Notes under the pieces: model-generated | The model's input: only the letters and a program-made list of their open reading frames with translations | Told to the model about the DNA's origin: nothing | Databases searched by the model: none | Part shown: positions 1-9,162 of the stretch, in pieces | How the letters are laid out: every line of letters starts with the position of its first letter | How positions within the stretch are numbered: the first letter of the stretch is position 1 | Program-made: the position numbers and the translations under genes | NCBI GenBank assembly: GCA_013376985.1 | Contig: JACABB010000009.1 | Location: forward strand, 62,001-126,000 | DNA from: Bacteroidales bacterium | Lineage (GTDB): Bacteria > Bacteroidota > Bacteroidia > Bacteroidales > Tenuifilaceae | Reading direction: 5' to 3' | Length of the DNA: 64,000 nt

Positions 1-1053
1 AAGTCTCAATTCGTTATTTGTTAGTAAATTAGTTGCCTTTTGAGCTATGCCATTTATATTCCTAGGTTCTATTAGATAACCAGTTACATTGTCTAGGATT
101 ATTTCTGATGGGCCTCCTGACTTGTATGCAATAACCGACTTTTCCATTGACATGGCTTCAATAATAACCCTACCAAATGGCTCATTAATTGCGGTATGTA
201 TTAAAATATCAGCCATCGAAATGACTTCCCTTATATTTTCTTGGAAATCTATTATGCTGAAAAAATCTGATACTCCTTCAGCCTTAATGTATTCATTTAA
301 AAACTCTAAATAATGCTTATCGGCTTTGTTTATAGGTCGACCAACAATTGCCATATGAGAATTGGTTACTTTTTCATGAATTAGCTTTGAGGCTTTGATA
401 AAATCAATATGATTTTTCCATCGGGTTATCTGACTGACCATGATAATTAAACGTTTATCCGATGAAATATTCATCTGCTCTCGCATGTATATCTCAGATA
501 TACTGTTACTTTCTTTCCAGAAATAAGTATCAATTCCATTATATATTTTAACTGTTTTGTCCCTTTTTTTACCTTTAAATTGTTTATTAATAAAATCAGA
601 AACACATATTAGTCGATCACTCTGGTTTAACATCATACTCTTAATTATTTCTGAGGAAATGTAATCTCTGACATGTAAAATTATTTTTGTTCGAGTGAAA
701 AAATTTATAATTAATACATAAGGAAAGGCCTTATAGGTGTTCACATAAACAATATCTATTTTTTTATTTATAACATAAATTAGTAGCTTTATAGAGTAAT
801 AGACAATATTAAAAAAGTACAAACCAATTTTAAATAAATTAAAGGTTTTAACAAAGTTCAATAAGTTATATTCCTTAATAAAAACAGCATTATTTATTAG
901 TTTATGATAATTATTGTTTGATGGTAATATTAGAGTAATTTCGTATTTGCTTTTATCGATTGAATTTATGATATCTACCATGCTTTGCTCTGCACCACTC
1001 AGCAGAACAGAATTATTAATGAATAAAATTTTATTTTTATTATCTTTTTCCAT
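1..1053 (-). CDS. Glycosyltransferase family 4-like protein, C-terminus cut by window edge
   Basis: This reading frame is open for 351 codons from an ATG at 1053 to the left window edge, so the C-terminus is missing. The start MEKDNKNKILFINNS leads into a Rossmann-like N-terminal domain of a GT-B glycosyltransferase. Near the edge the nucleotide-sugar-binding part shows EPFGRVIIEAM (the E-x7-E motif) followed by SGGPSEII. Such enzymes add sugars from activated donors in cell-surface polysaccharide or LPS synthesis on the cytoplasmic side. It lies 155 bp after a hydrolase gene on the same strand and probably shares its operon. The frame stays open for about 150 bases upstream of the ATG with protein-like codons (KIQSLPLRLINKK and so on) but no ATG, so a non-ATG start further upstream is possible. 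Family confident; substrate unknown. Confidence 0.88.
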   Translation of the reverse strand, partial: MEKDNKNKILFINNSVLLSGAEQSMVDIINSIDKSKYEITLILPSNNNYHKLINNAVFIKEYNLLNFVKTFNLFKIGLYFFNIVYYSIKLLIYVINKKIDIVYVNTYKAFPYVLIINFFTRTKIILHVRDYISSEIIKSMMLNQSDRLICVSDFINKQFKGKKRDKTVKIYNGIDTYFWKESNSISEIYMREQMNISSDKRLIIMVSQITRWKNHIDFIKASKLIHEKVTNSHMAIVGRPINKADKHYLEFLNEYIKAEGVSDFFSIIDFQENIREVISMADILIHTAINEPFGRVIIEAMSMEKSVIAYKSGGPSEIILDNVTGYLIEPRNINGIAQKATNLLTNNELRL

Positions 1054-1208
1054 GAACCTCGATTTTCGAAAAAGCCATCTAGTATGAAATTCCTTAATAA
1101 TATGCGTTTTCAATTTTAATATATCTGGTTTTTTGTTGATTAATCTTAAAGGAAGGGATTGAATTTTCTGGGGTTTTGGAATGTTATTTTCTTTAATTAT
1201 AGTAAAGG

Positions 1209-2114
1209 TTATATGGATGTTAACAGTTCTTTGGTCTCAAACTCAGGAGTATAGTTTTTTATCATCCAGTTTCTGATTATATCAAAGATTTCCATCTCCC
1301 ACTTAACCGAGTAGAAGCTATGGTTTGCGCCTGTGATTATATGCTTATGGTATCCTAAATTGTATTTTTCTAATAAAGATGTGATTTGGTGCAATGTAAC
1401 ATCTGTTTCAGGATCTTTCTCTCCATGTATGAGTAAAAAAGGAGTACCTGAATAATTTTTAAAGGAAGAATCGGCTACGACAGTTTTTGTTTGAGGGCGG
1501 GTTTTAGATTTGTTGTTTTTGAAACGATCCGCAATAGAATGCGTTAAAAAAAATGCATATCGAAAAGGAACTTCTATTATTTTTTTAAACTTTACATCAC
1601 CCGAAACCAACTTAATCAGTTTTTCTTTATTTAAATAATTGAAAACGCTATTCTTCTTTTTGTTTATTTTTGCTTGAGCTTCTGAATCAGGACGTAATAG
1701 AGAACTCGACATTTCAATTACACCATCTATTTTTTGTTTCCCTGTTTTGGCATAATAAATTGCCAGTTTTGCCCCAGAACAAATCCCTAAAAGGATTATT
1801 TTGTTGTACCTTATAGTGTCATTCAAATATGAAATTACTTGCTCCAAATCAAAAAGCATAGAAGAATTGCTTGTTTCAAACCTCTTACCTGCGCTATATC
1901 CCCTGCCCCTAAAATCGAAACGGACGCTATAATAGCCCATCTCAGAAAACTGGCGGGCATACTTTACAAACATCTGGTGTGGCCCAATGCGATAACCAGT
2001 CCATCCATGCATGAATATTATTACTATTTTCTCTTTTTTTTCAATAGATGGCGTGTGTAGGATGCATGAAATCCTTTCGTCTTTTTCTCCTATATTTATA
2101 GCTTGTTCGGGCAT
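1209..2114 (-). CDS. Alpha/beta hydrolase, exosortase-system hydrolase 1-like
   Basis: A 301-aa cytosolic alpha/beta hydrolase without a signal peptide. The oxyanion region is FMHGWTGYRIGPH, followed by VRFDFRGRGYSAG, the nucleophile elbow GICSGA (Ser after Cys, a good GxSxG-type elbow), the acid region LIHGEKDPET and the catalytic His in GANHSFYS. Length and motifs resemble the exosortase A system-associated hydrolase 1 family, which occurs beside a second hydrolase in exopolysaccharide clusters. Here the second hydrolase is directly upstream, 105 bp away, and a glycosyltransferase follows. The natural substrate of the family is not known; a role in processing a polysaccharide or lipid-linked intermediate is an inference from context. 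No exosortase is in the window. Confidence 0.8.
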   Translation of the reverse strand: MPEQAINIGEKDERISCILHTPSIEKKEKIVIIFMHGWTGYRIGPHQMFVKYARQFSEMGYYSVRFDFRGRGYSAGKRFETSNSSMLFDLEQVISYLNDTIRYNKIILLGICSGAKLAIYYAKTGKQKIDGVIEMSSSLLRPDSEAQAKINKKKNSVFNYLNKEKLIKLVSGDVKFKKIIEVPFRYAFFLTHSIADRFKNNKSKTRPQTKTVVADSSFKNYSGTPFLLIHGEKDPETDVTLHQITSLLEKYNLGYHKHIITGANHSFYSVKWEMEIFDIIRNWMIKNYTPEFETKELLTSI

Positions 2115-2219
2115 AGTAAATATTTTTTAGGTACAAATCCAAACGGCTTTATTTGTTAAACCAATCTTAGTAAAGTATTTTTATGTAATTACATTATTAT
2201 AAAAAAATCATAGCTGCAT

Positions 2220-3020
2220 TTAAAGATAATTAATTATTAACTCTTTTAACCCACAAATATCTGGCGAAGACTCTATCCTGTCCCAGAATGGTTCCAGTTT
2301 TATGGTTGCAAAATTTTCCCCTTTTAGTTGCCCTGCTTCCACCAATCGTTGATATTCCTTGGAAGTTTTTCCTGTTATTGAAGCAGTCACAACAAAAGTA
2401 TTGACTGCTTTTACTTTATTAAAATCGTCCTTATGCTCTACAATACTCCTATAAAATGAAGCCCCAATTTCATGTCCATCAAAATCTAAGGATTTATTCT
2501 CTTTCAGTTCTTCAATTAGTTCATTTCGTTTTGAGCTTATGTTACCTTGTGTCAACAATTCTTTAAAGAGTTTGCTTTTGAGTGTTTTCCTGAAATATTC
2601 TTCGGGATTAATAACAGGTTCTAGCATAATTGTTCTGCCACTGTACTCTGTTTTGCTGCAATAAACGCCTGCGATTAAAGAGCCAAGCCTTAATCCTAAA
2701 TAATGTACCTTGTTTAATGAATAATTGGTTTTGAAATAACCGCTAACATATCCCAATTCATCAAACCAATCATCCAGTGTTGTTGTTAATAAGCTTCCCT
2801 CACTATCGCCGCACCCAGAAAAATCGAACATTACTACATAGTAGCCTTGCTGCGTTATTGATTCCGCAATTTCGAATAATATTCTGTGGGCACTTTTTTT
2901 CTCTTCCGCAAAAGGGTGGACAATTACATAACCTTCCTGTTTATCTGTAAATTCAGGTTTCAATAGGGTTGTATAAAGTGCGTTACCCTTATAATTCAAA
3001 AAAAGTTGTTCTACGTTCAT
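2220..3020 (-). CDS. Alpha/beta hydrolase fold protein lacking the nucleophile, hydrolase 2-like
   Basis: A 266-aa protein with an alpha/beta-hydrolase fold: VIVHPFAEEKKSAHRI at the position of the HG oxyanion motif and VMFDFSGCGDSEG before the helix. The nucleophile elbow reads GLRLGS, with Arg where the catalytic Ser should be, and no clear catalytic His is visible near the C-terminus. As I recall, exosortase-associated hydrolase 2 proteins carry the same GLRLG elbow, so this is probably a family trait rather than decay. It is followed after 105 bp by the intact hydrolase 1-like protein, which suggests the two work together. The pair lies between an ABC exporter and a glycosyltransferase. 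Binding or scaffolding rather than catalysis is an inference. Confidence 0.75.
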   Translation of the reverse strand: MNVEQLFLNYKGNALYTTLLKPEFTDKQEGYVIVHPFAEEKKSAHRILFEIAESITQQGYYVVMFDFSGCGDSEGSLLTTTLDDWFDELGYVSGYFKTNYSLNKVHYLGLRLGSLIAGVYCSKTEYSGRTIMLEPVINPEEYFRKTLKSKLFKELLTQGNISSKRNELIEELKENKSLDFDGHEIGASFYRSIVEHKDDFNKVKAVNTFVVTASITGKTSKEYQRLVEAGQLKGENFATIKLEPFWDRIESSPDICGLKELIINYL

Positions 3021-3146
3021 TTTTTTACATTTTCATACTCCTCAGTGCAATTTTGTGTTATCATTCCATTTTTTTTGTGAATCAAATGATTGCATAGATT
3101 TTGAAAGAGGAGATAAATGGTTTTACAAATTTTTTTTGAAAAAAAA

Positions 3147-4853
3147 CTATTCAATTTGGTTTTTGAAAAGGGAATAATAAAAGCCTTTGGTATTAATTAA
3201 CGCTTCATGCGAACCTTGCTCTACTACTTGCCCTTTATCCATACATATTATTTCATCAACTTCTTTAATGGCACTTAGGCGATGGCTCACCAATATCATG
3301 GTTTTATCTTTATAAATATCACGCAAATTATTGAAAATTTGTTTTTCACTCTCCGAATCCAAAGCCGAGGTTGCTTCATCGAGTATCACTACGTCAGACT
3401 TTTTCAACAATGCCCTTGCAATGGCAATACGTTGCTTTTGCCCACCTGACAATTTTGTGCCTTTATCGCCAACAACCGAATCAAATTTATCATCAATGGT
3501 CATAATATGGTCGTAAATTCCGGTAACCTTGGCTGATTTTGTTATTTCATCTTTCGGGGCTGTTTCGTTTCCATATTTTATATTTTCCCAAATTGTATCG
3601 TGGAACAATTGATTATCCTGTGTAATCAGGGCTATTTTTTTTCGTAACGAGTTTATTCCAATATGTTCCAACTCTTGTCCGTCGATGAAAATCTGACCCG
3701 ATTCCTTTTCGTAAAATCTGCATAGTAAATTAATTATTGTACTTTTGCCGCAGCCACTGGTTCCTACAATTGCGTAAACTTTTCCGGCTTTAAATTCTAG
3801 GCTCAGCTTATTTAACACTAAATTGCTGTCGTAGCTAAAAGAGACATCCTTAAATTCAATGGATTTATGAATGATTAAGTCATTGGAACTGTCTGTTTCT
3901 GATAATTCCTGCGATAATTCAAAAAACTCATAAATACGTCTCATCGAAACCGACGACCTTACAATATCTATATATAAACTCATCATGTCGCGCAATGGAT
4001 CGTAAAGCCTGTTAAGGTATTGGATAAATGCTACTAATGAGCCAATAGTCAAGGCATCCTTTATCACCAATCCACCTCCCCAATAAAAGATTAAAATGGG
4101 GGTAAAAGAAATTAATAATGTAGAAAATCCTTTTGTAGTTGATGATAGCACTACATTTCTTAAATTAAAATGGATCCATTCATTTATTTTGCCCGTAAGT
4201 TTATTATTCTCATGAACATACTTAGTATAGATTTTGATGAGTTTTACATTTTCAAGTCTTTCAATAAGATATGCGAGAATATCGGCATCTTTTTCCCTCG
4301 ATTTTTTTATAAGCCTTCGAATTTTCGATTGAAAGTAAAGCGTGTTTATAAAAATAAATGGAATGGTTATTAGTGATATCAGGAACAATTTATAATTTAA
4401 TAAGCATAGTGCCACGCCGAGGCCGACAATCATTAAAATGCCATTAATGAAACGCAGCATACTTCCCGTTAAAAGGCTTTGTATGGTGTTCACTTCGCTG
4501 TTTATCCTGTGTATCATATCCCCCGTTTTGTTCTTGTCGAAAAAACTCATGGGCAGACGTATCATATGGCTAAATAAGTCTTTACGAATATCTAGCATAA
4601 TATGGTTGCTCACCCATTCGAACAGGTAATCGGAGCAAAAGGAAACAAGGATACGGGCTATGTTTATTGAAAATAGTATCAATAATACCTTAACGAGTAA
4701 GTGAAAATCCTTTGACGGGAAAACTTTATCTATAATTATTTTTAAAATATAAGGCGATGCAAGCGAGGCTATGCTGCCCAATGCCATTAGAAAAAGGATT
4801 AATACTTCCTTTTTCCAGTAGGGTTTTAGATATTTTATAAATCGGAGGTACAT
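3147..4853 (-). CDS. ABC transporter, fused permease and ATPase (MsbA/lipid exporter type)
   Basis: A 568-aa half-transporter. Residues about 1-320 form the six-helix exporter domain (first helix at about 15-37, then paired helices to about 290). The C-terminal ATPase has Walker A GTSGCGKST, Q-loop ALITQDNQLF, signature LSGGQKQR, Walker B VVILDEATSALD and H-loop VSHRLSA, all intact. This layout is that of homodimeric exporters of lipids, lipid-linked sugars or peptides across the inner membrane. It starts 23 bp after the CBM9-like lipoprotein gene, and its neighbours (glycosyltransferase, hydrolases) point to export of a glycolipid or polysaccharide building block. The exact substrate cannot be read from sequence. 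Confidence 0.93.
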   Translation of the reverse strand: MYLRFIKYLKPYWKKEVLILFLMALGSIASLASPYILKIIIDKVFPSKDFHLLVKVLLILFSINIARILVSFCSDYLFEWVSNHIMLDIRKDLFSHMIRLPMSFFDKNKTGDMIHRINSEVNTIQSLLTGSMLRFINGILMIVGLGVALCLLNYKLFLISLITIPFIFINTLYFQSKIRRLIKKSREKDADILAYLIERLENVKLIKIYTKYVHENNKLTGKINEWIHFNLRNVVLSSTTKGFSTLLISFTPILIFYWGGGLVIKDALTIGSLVAFIQYLNRLYDPLRDMMSLYIDIVRSSVSMRRIYEFFELSQELSETDSSNDLIIHKSIEFKDVSFSYDSNLVLNKLSLEFKAGKVYAIVGTSGCGKSTIINLLCRFYEKESGQIFIDGQELEHIGINSLRKKIALITQDNQLFHDTIWENIKYGNETAPKDEITKSAKVTGIYDHIMTIDDKFDSVVGDKGTKLSGGQKQRIAIARALLKKSDVVILDEATSALDSESEKQIFNNLRDIYKDKTMILVSHRLSAIKEVDEIICMDKGQVVEQGSHEALINTKGFYYSLFKNQIE

Positions 4854-4876
4854 TTTTGAGGTTGTATTGCAGGGTA

Positions 4877-5560
4877 TTAATTTTGTAATTTAATTTTTCC
4901 AAATTTGATATTTCCACTCCACGATAGTCTTGCCGAATTGGGCATCCAGGAAATGGAGGTTTCTCGTTCCATCATCATTCCTGAGTTAGGAGGGTAAGGG
5001 TTATCATTATCATTTATTTCAATATTAAAATCAATTAAATCACTGGTATTTAAGATATTTAATGTTTTAAGTGGAATAGAAATTTCCAGTTTATAACCGG
5101 TTGTGTCGCTAATAAGCTTATAATCAAGGTGTATTTTATTATTCATGCTATCGCAATTGGAAATAAATGCGAATGCGAGTACTTGTTTTTTCTTATTATT
5201 TTTTTGTGTTGAAGGGGTTTTGAAATAAAATTGGATATCGTCATTGTCATACGGTTGCAATAGCCCAGATACATCTGCAAATCTTATATCGTCTATGACA
5301 GTAACATAGAAGTACAGATTGTTATTGTCCCAAGCACATCTAAAAGATGCATTTAAATCAGCAGAATCTTTGAGATAAAGATCTCCGATAATATCTCCAT
5401 TGATAAGCGCTGGCTTTGCATTTAACCATATACTATCCATAACACCATCTATTACAGGAGGCTGTGCAAAATGAATAGCCGAATAATTCACATTGTTTTT
5501 GTCTTTACAACCAGCAATTAAAAACAGTAGGATTATAAATAAATTATTTTTTAGGTTCAT
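4877..5560 (-). CDS. Lipoprotein with CBM9-like sugar-binding domain
   Basis: A 227-aa protein with a lipoprotein signal peptide (MNLKNNLFIILLFLIAGC, lipidated Cys at 18). The rest is one CBM9-like beta-sandwich: the typical opening PPVIDGVMDSIWLNA, then AWDNNNLYFYVTVIDD and DNDDIQFYF, and a C-terminal strand pair with SISWMPNS. CBM9 domains bind sugars or occur in surface proteins of Bacteroidetes. The start overlaps the end of the upstream SGNH-like gene by 17 bases, so the two are translationally coupled, and the ABC exporter follows after 23 bp. A periplasmic or outer-membrane role in handling the product of this cluster is inferred. The alternative of a plain hypothetical lipoprotein cannot be excluded. 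Confidence 0.8.
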   Translation of the reverse strand: MNLKNNLFIILLFLIAGCKDKNNVNYSAIHFAQPPVIDGVMDSIWLNAKPALINGDIIGDLYLKDSADLNASFRCAWDNNNLYFYVTVIDDIRFADVSGLLQPYDNDDIQFYFKTPSTQKNNKKKQVLAFAFISNCDSMNNKIHLDYKLISDTTGYKLEISIPLKTLNILNTSDLIDFNIEINDNDNPYPPNSGMMMERETSISWMPNSARLSWSGNIKFGKIKLQN

Positions 5561-6572
5561 TATGATAATATTTTTGGGGAATTATTTTTATTAATTGTTC
5601 ATAAAACATATCTGTGATCAGGAGAGTTCCTTTATAGTTATAGTGTTCATCTTTAGGATAATGTGTGGTTTCATCAAAATCGCCACATATCGGAAGTATC
5701 GGAATAGATTTATAACTAGTTGTATTGGTGCATTTGAAAATGAATAAATATAGTTTTATATTTTCGTTTTTTAATTTATCGTTTTCTTCAACAAGTAATT
5801 GTATGGTCTTTTTTTTGGTGAACAATATTTTGGGGCCATAAACGCTAACTTTATCTTCAACAATAAATTTGCAATACTCACCTAATTTGTTGGTATTATA
5901 TTCGCCATAATATCTTACTACTGCTCTCACTGTTTCGACATTTTTAACAATTTTTCTTAAAAATGAATATGGATAAAACTCATCAACCAATTTTTTAACA
6001 TGCTCTTTGGCTTTTGTATTGCCATACGGATATTCAATAATATTATTTCTGTATACTTCTTTTACTATCTTATCATCACTAAATACACCAGAGAATTCAA
6101 GTAGAATTATGTCAGGTTTAAATTGCGCTACATCTTTTTCAATAGATTTAAATAAGGAATAGGAACGGTTTGCACCTCCAACCCCAAAATTTAGGATTTC
6201 GACATTATATCCGTTTTGTTGAAATTTATCCTGAAGCATAAGCGGAAAACTCGAATTGTGCCCTTTGATATGTATTCCTCCAGCTACAGGACATGCCCCT
6301 ATAATAGCAATCCTAAAAAAATTGTCGGGTTTTGCTATTGGCCAGTCTTCGCCTATATATCCATATTTATTTATATGCATTTCCTTTCCACCTTTAGTGA
6401 AAGTTGTATTGGCAAGATACTTATAGCTCAGTACCGAATCTATTTGGTAAATGGGCGGATGTTCTATTATAGTATCTTTGTGAACAACCCTGTAGACAAT
6501 TTCCACTAATAGAAATAGTACCATTAAAGAGATTGCGATTTTTAAGCCTAATTTTTTTTTAAAAAGTTTCAT
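5544..6572 (-). CDS. SGNH-hydrolase-like membrane-anchored protein with altered block I
   Basis: A 342-aa protein with one N-terminal membrane segment (about residues 10-27) and a periplasmic SGNH/GDSL-like domain. Block I, normally GDSxxxG, reads IIGACPVAGG: Asp is replaced by Ala and the nucleophile Ser by Cys. Block II is NFGVGGAN, and the C-terminal block V is DEHYNYKG, which keeps an Asp and His. SGNH proteins of this shape often modify acyl groups on polysaccharides (AlgX or DltD type). It is the first gene of the cluster transcribed leftward and overlaps the CBM9 lipoprotein. The Cys could act as a nucleophile or the protein may only bind; this is not decidable here. Confidence 0.65.
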   Translation of the reverse strand: MKLFKKKLGLKIAISLMVLFLLVEIVYRVVHKDTIIEHPPIYQIDSVLSYKYLANTTFTKGGKEMHINKYGYIGEDWPIAKPDNFFRIAIIGACPVAGGIHIKGHNSSFPLMLQDKFQQNGYNVEILNFGVGGANRSYSLFKSIEKDVAQFKPDIILLEFSGVFSDDKIVKEVYRNNIIEYPYGNTKAKEHVKKLVDEFYPYSFLRKIVKNVETVRAVVRYYGEYNTNKLGEYCKFIVEDKVSVYGPKILFTKKKTIQLLVEENDKLKNENIKLYLFIFKCTNTTSYKSIPILPICGDFDETTHYPKDEHYNYKGTLLITDMFYEQLIKIIPQKYYHNEPKK

Positions 6573-7222
6573 TTTTTGATAGTTTTTAGGTAAAACCTAT
6601 ATTGACTTTCATTTCCAATTTGGGTTGCAGTGGTTGATATCTTTTTGTTTTAAACAAAACAACTCCGTTTGGTCAATTAGCATGAAATTTTCACTAACTA
6701 ACAAATACTTAGTTCGTTCTTAGGGCATTCTCAGGCTGGAACGAAAATGCTTGATGTATGGAAATAACTCCTTGCTGAATTAAATAGTAATTAACGAACC
6801 ATTTTGGTGTTGTTAATAATTATCGTCATTCTGGGTTTATTTACTCTATATCAAAAAGAACTTAATTTGACTAAATTTTATTTAATAATAACAAACCTAA
6901 TATTTTTTGAGTAAAAATTACTTTTTTATGTTTTATTTATTTATAAAATTTTATAATTTATTATTCTAAGAATTATTTTTTTTGTAATACGATAAGATGT
7001 CATTGTTTGAAATATAATGTTCATGAGAAGAGTTAGCATATCGTGTAATACCGAAGATCGTCATACTCTTATTGCTCTGTTCCTCCCTTCTATGCCTCGG
7101 GCTGCAAAAAAAGTCTTTTGCTTAAGATGAAACATATAGACTGTTCCGATTTGTATCAGGAAAGGATTAAGAACATGGAATAAGGCAGAGGTAGTAAGTA
7201 TACCAAAAGTAAAACGTTCTAG
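6573..7222. other. Intergenic region, 650 bp
   Basis: This AT-rich stretch lies between the leftward envelope cluster and the leftward OmpA-family gene. It should hold the promoter of the SGNH-like gene. A short plus-strand frame from 7023 (MRRVSISCNTEDRHT, ending after 35 codons), followed by another short frame from 7130, may be an eroded gene, but I cannot assign it. No RNA gene was recognised. Confidence 0.5.
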
Positions 7223-9145
7223 CTATATCCCCGTTATTTTAACCTCAGTCCTTCTATTCAAGGAGCGACCCTCTTCAGTTTTATTATCAGCAATGGGTTT
7301 TGTTTCGCCATACCCGACCCACTTTACTCTTTCTGGCGCTATTTGATGGGCTATAAGATAATCGACAACTGATTTAGCTCTGTTTTCGGATAGTTTCTGA
7401 TTATAAGCATTATCACCTTGGCTATCGGTATGACCACCAACTTCTATGCGAATAGTTTTATTAGTTAATAGAAGATCGAGCAGCTTGTTTAGCTCAACCT
7501 TTGATTCCGATTTAAGTGCGTATGAATCGGTTTCGAAGAAGATATTTCGCATCTGCATAATTTGGTTCACCTTGATTGGATCAAGAGCAATATCCTTCCG
7601 AAAAGGTTTATCGATGGAATGAGTACCCTTTAGCTCAAAATGATCGGAGAAGAATAGATACCCTGTGGCAGATGCATAGAGCGCATAGCTTTTTTCTGTT
7701 GGGATACAAACTAGGTAGCCTCCATCATCGGATGAAAGTGATTTCATTATTACATGTTCTGTAGTAAGATCAACAAGAGAGAAATTTGCCTTTAAAGGTT
7801 TTCCATTCTCAGAATCTTTGATAGTTCCTGTTAGGTATGAGGCTGGAATTGGTTGAATTGAAGGATCTAAGTCAAATGTGAATATATCTCTGCCATGTTG
7901 AGGATCACGATCGGAGGAGTAGTAGGCTGTTGTGCCTCGTGCATTAACAATAAGTCCATCCTCATCGCGGTAAGTGTTAATAGGATACCCAAGGTTTTTT
8001 GGGATAGACCAAGTACTATCTGAGGATAATCTGGAAACGAATAAATCTAAACCTCCCATTCCTACATGACCATCGGAGGCGAAGTAAAGGGTTTGGTTAT
8101 CAAAATGAATAAAAGGGGATTGCTCTTCACCTTCGGTATTAATGGTGTTTCCAAGATTTTTAGGTGTCGACCACGAACCATCATCTTTTAGGGTTGTTTT
8201 GTAAATGTCAAATCCGCCATAACCACCGGGTCTATTGCTAACAAAGTATAAAGTTCTCCCATCGGGTGAGATTGAGGGTTGTTTGTTCGAAAATTTGTTG
8301 CTGTTGATGGTCGATAGGCGAGTAGGTGCACTCCAAGTTCCATCGGGGGTTAATTCTGAACTAAAGATGTTACAAACGCCACGGCAAACGGTATAGTACA
8401 TCTTTTTTCCATCGGAGGTAATGGATTGAGCACCCTCGTTAAAAGGAGTATTCAAGGGTTTGCCGACAGGTTTTATGGGTTCCCATTTTCCTTCCGAATT
8501 TCGATGGGTAATAAAGAAATCTTCTTGCCTATTATGAATAACTTGGTTTAATGATGAATCTTTAGGAATATTAGCTGTTATAACCAAAGTATTCTCATCT
8601 GCCGAAAGGCTAGGCCAATACTCATCATAGGATGAGTTAACATTTAATCCAAGGTTAATGGGGTTAAATGGAACAGGGTTTTGAATTGCCTTAATGGCAA
8701 ATTCACAGGTTGCTTTGCGCCTTTCTGCCACCCTCTTTATTTGAGGCTTAATTGTTTGATAACCTAAAAACTTATTGAAATTTGATAATGATGTTTCATA
8801 CTCTCCCTTGAATAGAAAAAGGTTACCTAGATTGAAGTAGATATTTGGGAAGAAATCGGGATTAATAGCAATTGCTTTATTTGCAGCATCTATGGCGTTG
8901 TCAACTAAACGCATCTCCTGATAAATTTGTGAGAGGATTAGGTATGCTTCAATAAACTTTGAATCTTTTTCAATGCTTTGGTTCAGGAATAGGATGGCTG
9001 ATTCGGTGTCGTACCTCTGATAAGATTCTGTAGCTTTTAGATATAGCTCAATTGCTCGCTTGTTCGAAGTTGAAAGTTTACCAGTTTGAGCATCAACCTG
9101 CAAAACAATAAAGAGTATAAGTATTGATAAAGCAAGTTTATTCAT
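7223..9145 (-). CDS. OmpA-family outer-membrane protein with TPR, PD40 propeller and carboxypeptidase-like domain (PorE-type)
   Basis: A 640-aa secreted protein with a signal peptide ending near VDAQ. Domain order: TPR repeats (about 30-125), a WD40-like PD40 beta-propeller (about 165-430, with repeats such as SISPDGRTLYFVSNRPGG), a carboxypeptidase-regulatory-like domain (about 435-520, LTGTIKDSENGKPL) and a C-terminal OmpA peptidoglycan-binding domain (about 530-640, GGHTDSQGDNAYNQKLSENR, then WVGYGETKPIADN). This is the architecture of PorE, the type IX secretion protein that anchors the machine to peptidoglycan. PorE is a lipoprotein, while this one has no lipobox Cys, and Bacteroidetes carry many paralogues, so a direct role in secretion is not certain. 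queE starts 17 bp upstream and is probably co-transcribed. Confidence 0.9.
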   Translation of the reverse strand: MNKLALSILILFIVLQVDAQTGKLSTSNKRAIELYLKATESYQRYDTESAILFLNQSIEKDSKFIEAYLILSQIYQEMRLVDNAIDAANKAIAINPDFFPNIYFNLGNLFLFKGEYETSLSNFNKFLGYQTIKPQIKRVAERRKATCEFAIKAIQNPVPFNPINLGLNVNSSYDEYWPSLSADENTLVITANIPKDSSLNQVIHNRQEDFFITHRNSEGKWEPIKPVGKPLNTPFNEGAQSITSDGKKMYYTVCRGVCNIFSSELTPDGTWSAPTRLSTINSNKFSNKQPSISPDGRTLYFVSNRPGGYGGFDIYKTTLKDDGSWSTPKNLGNTINTEGEEQSPFIHFDNQTLYFASDGHVGMGGLDLFVSRLSSDSTWSIPKNLGYPINTYRDEDGLIVNARGTTAYYSSDRDPQHGRDIFTFDLDPSIQPIPASYLTGTIKDSENGKPLKANFSLVDLTTEHVIMKSLSSDDGGYLVCIPTEKSYALYASATGYLFFSDHFELKGTHSIDKPFRKDIALDPIKVNQIMQMRNIFFETDSYALKSESKVELNKLLDLLLTNKTIRIEVGGHTDSQGDNAYNQKLSENRAKSVVDYLIAHQIAPERVKWVGYGETKPIADNKTEEGRSLNRRTEVKITGI

Positions 9146-9162
9146 TTCAATATGGTTTAGAC

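Noticed and set aside
1054-1208. Longer glycosyltransferase starting upstream of 1053
   Set aside because: The frame is open and protein-like, but there is no ATG and the core fold starts right after the 1053 ATG; mentioned as an alternative only.
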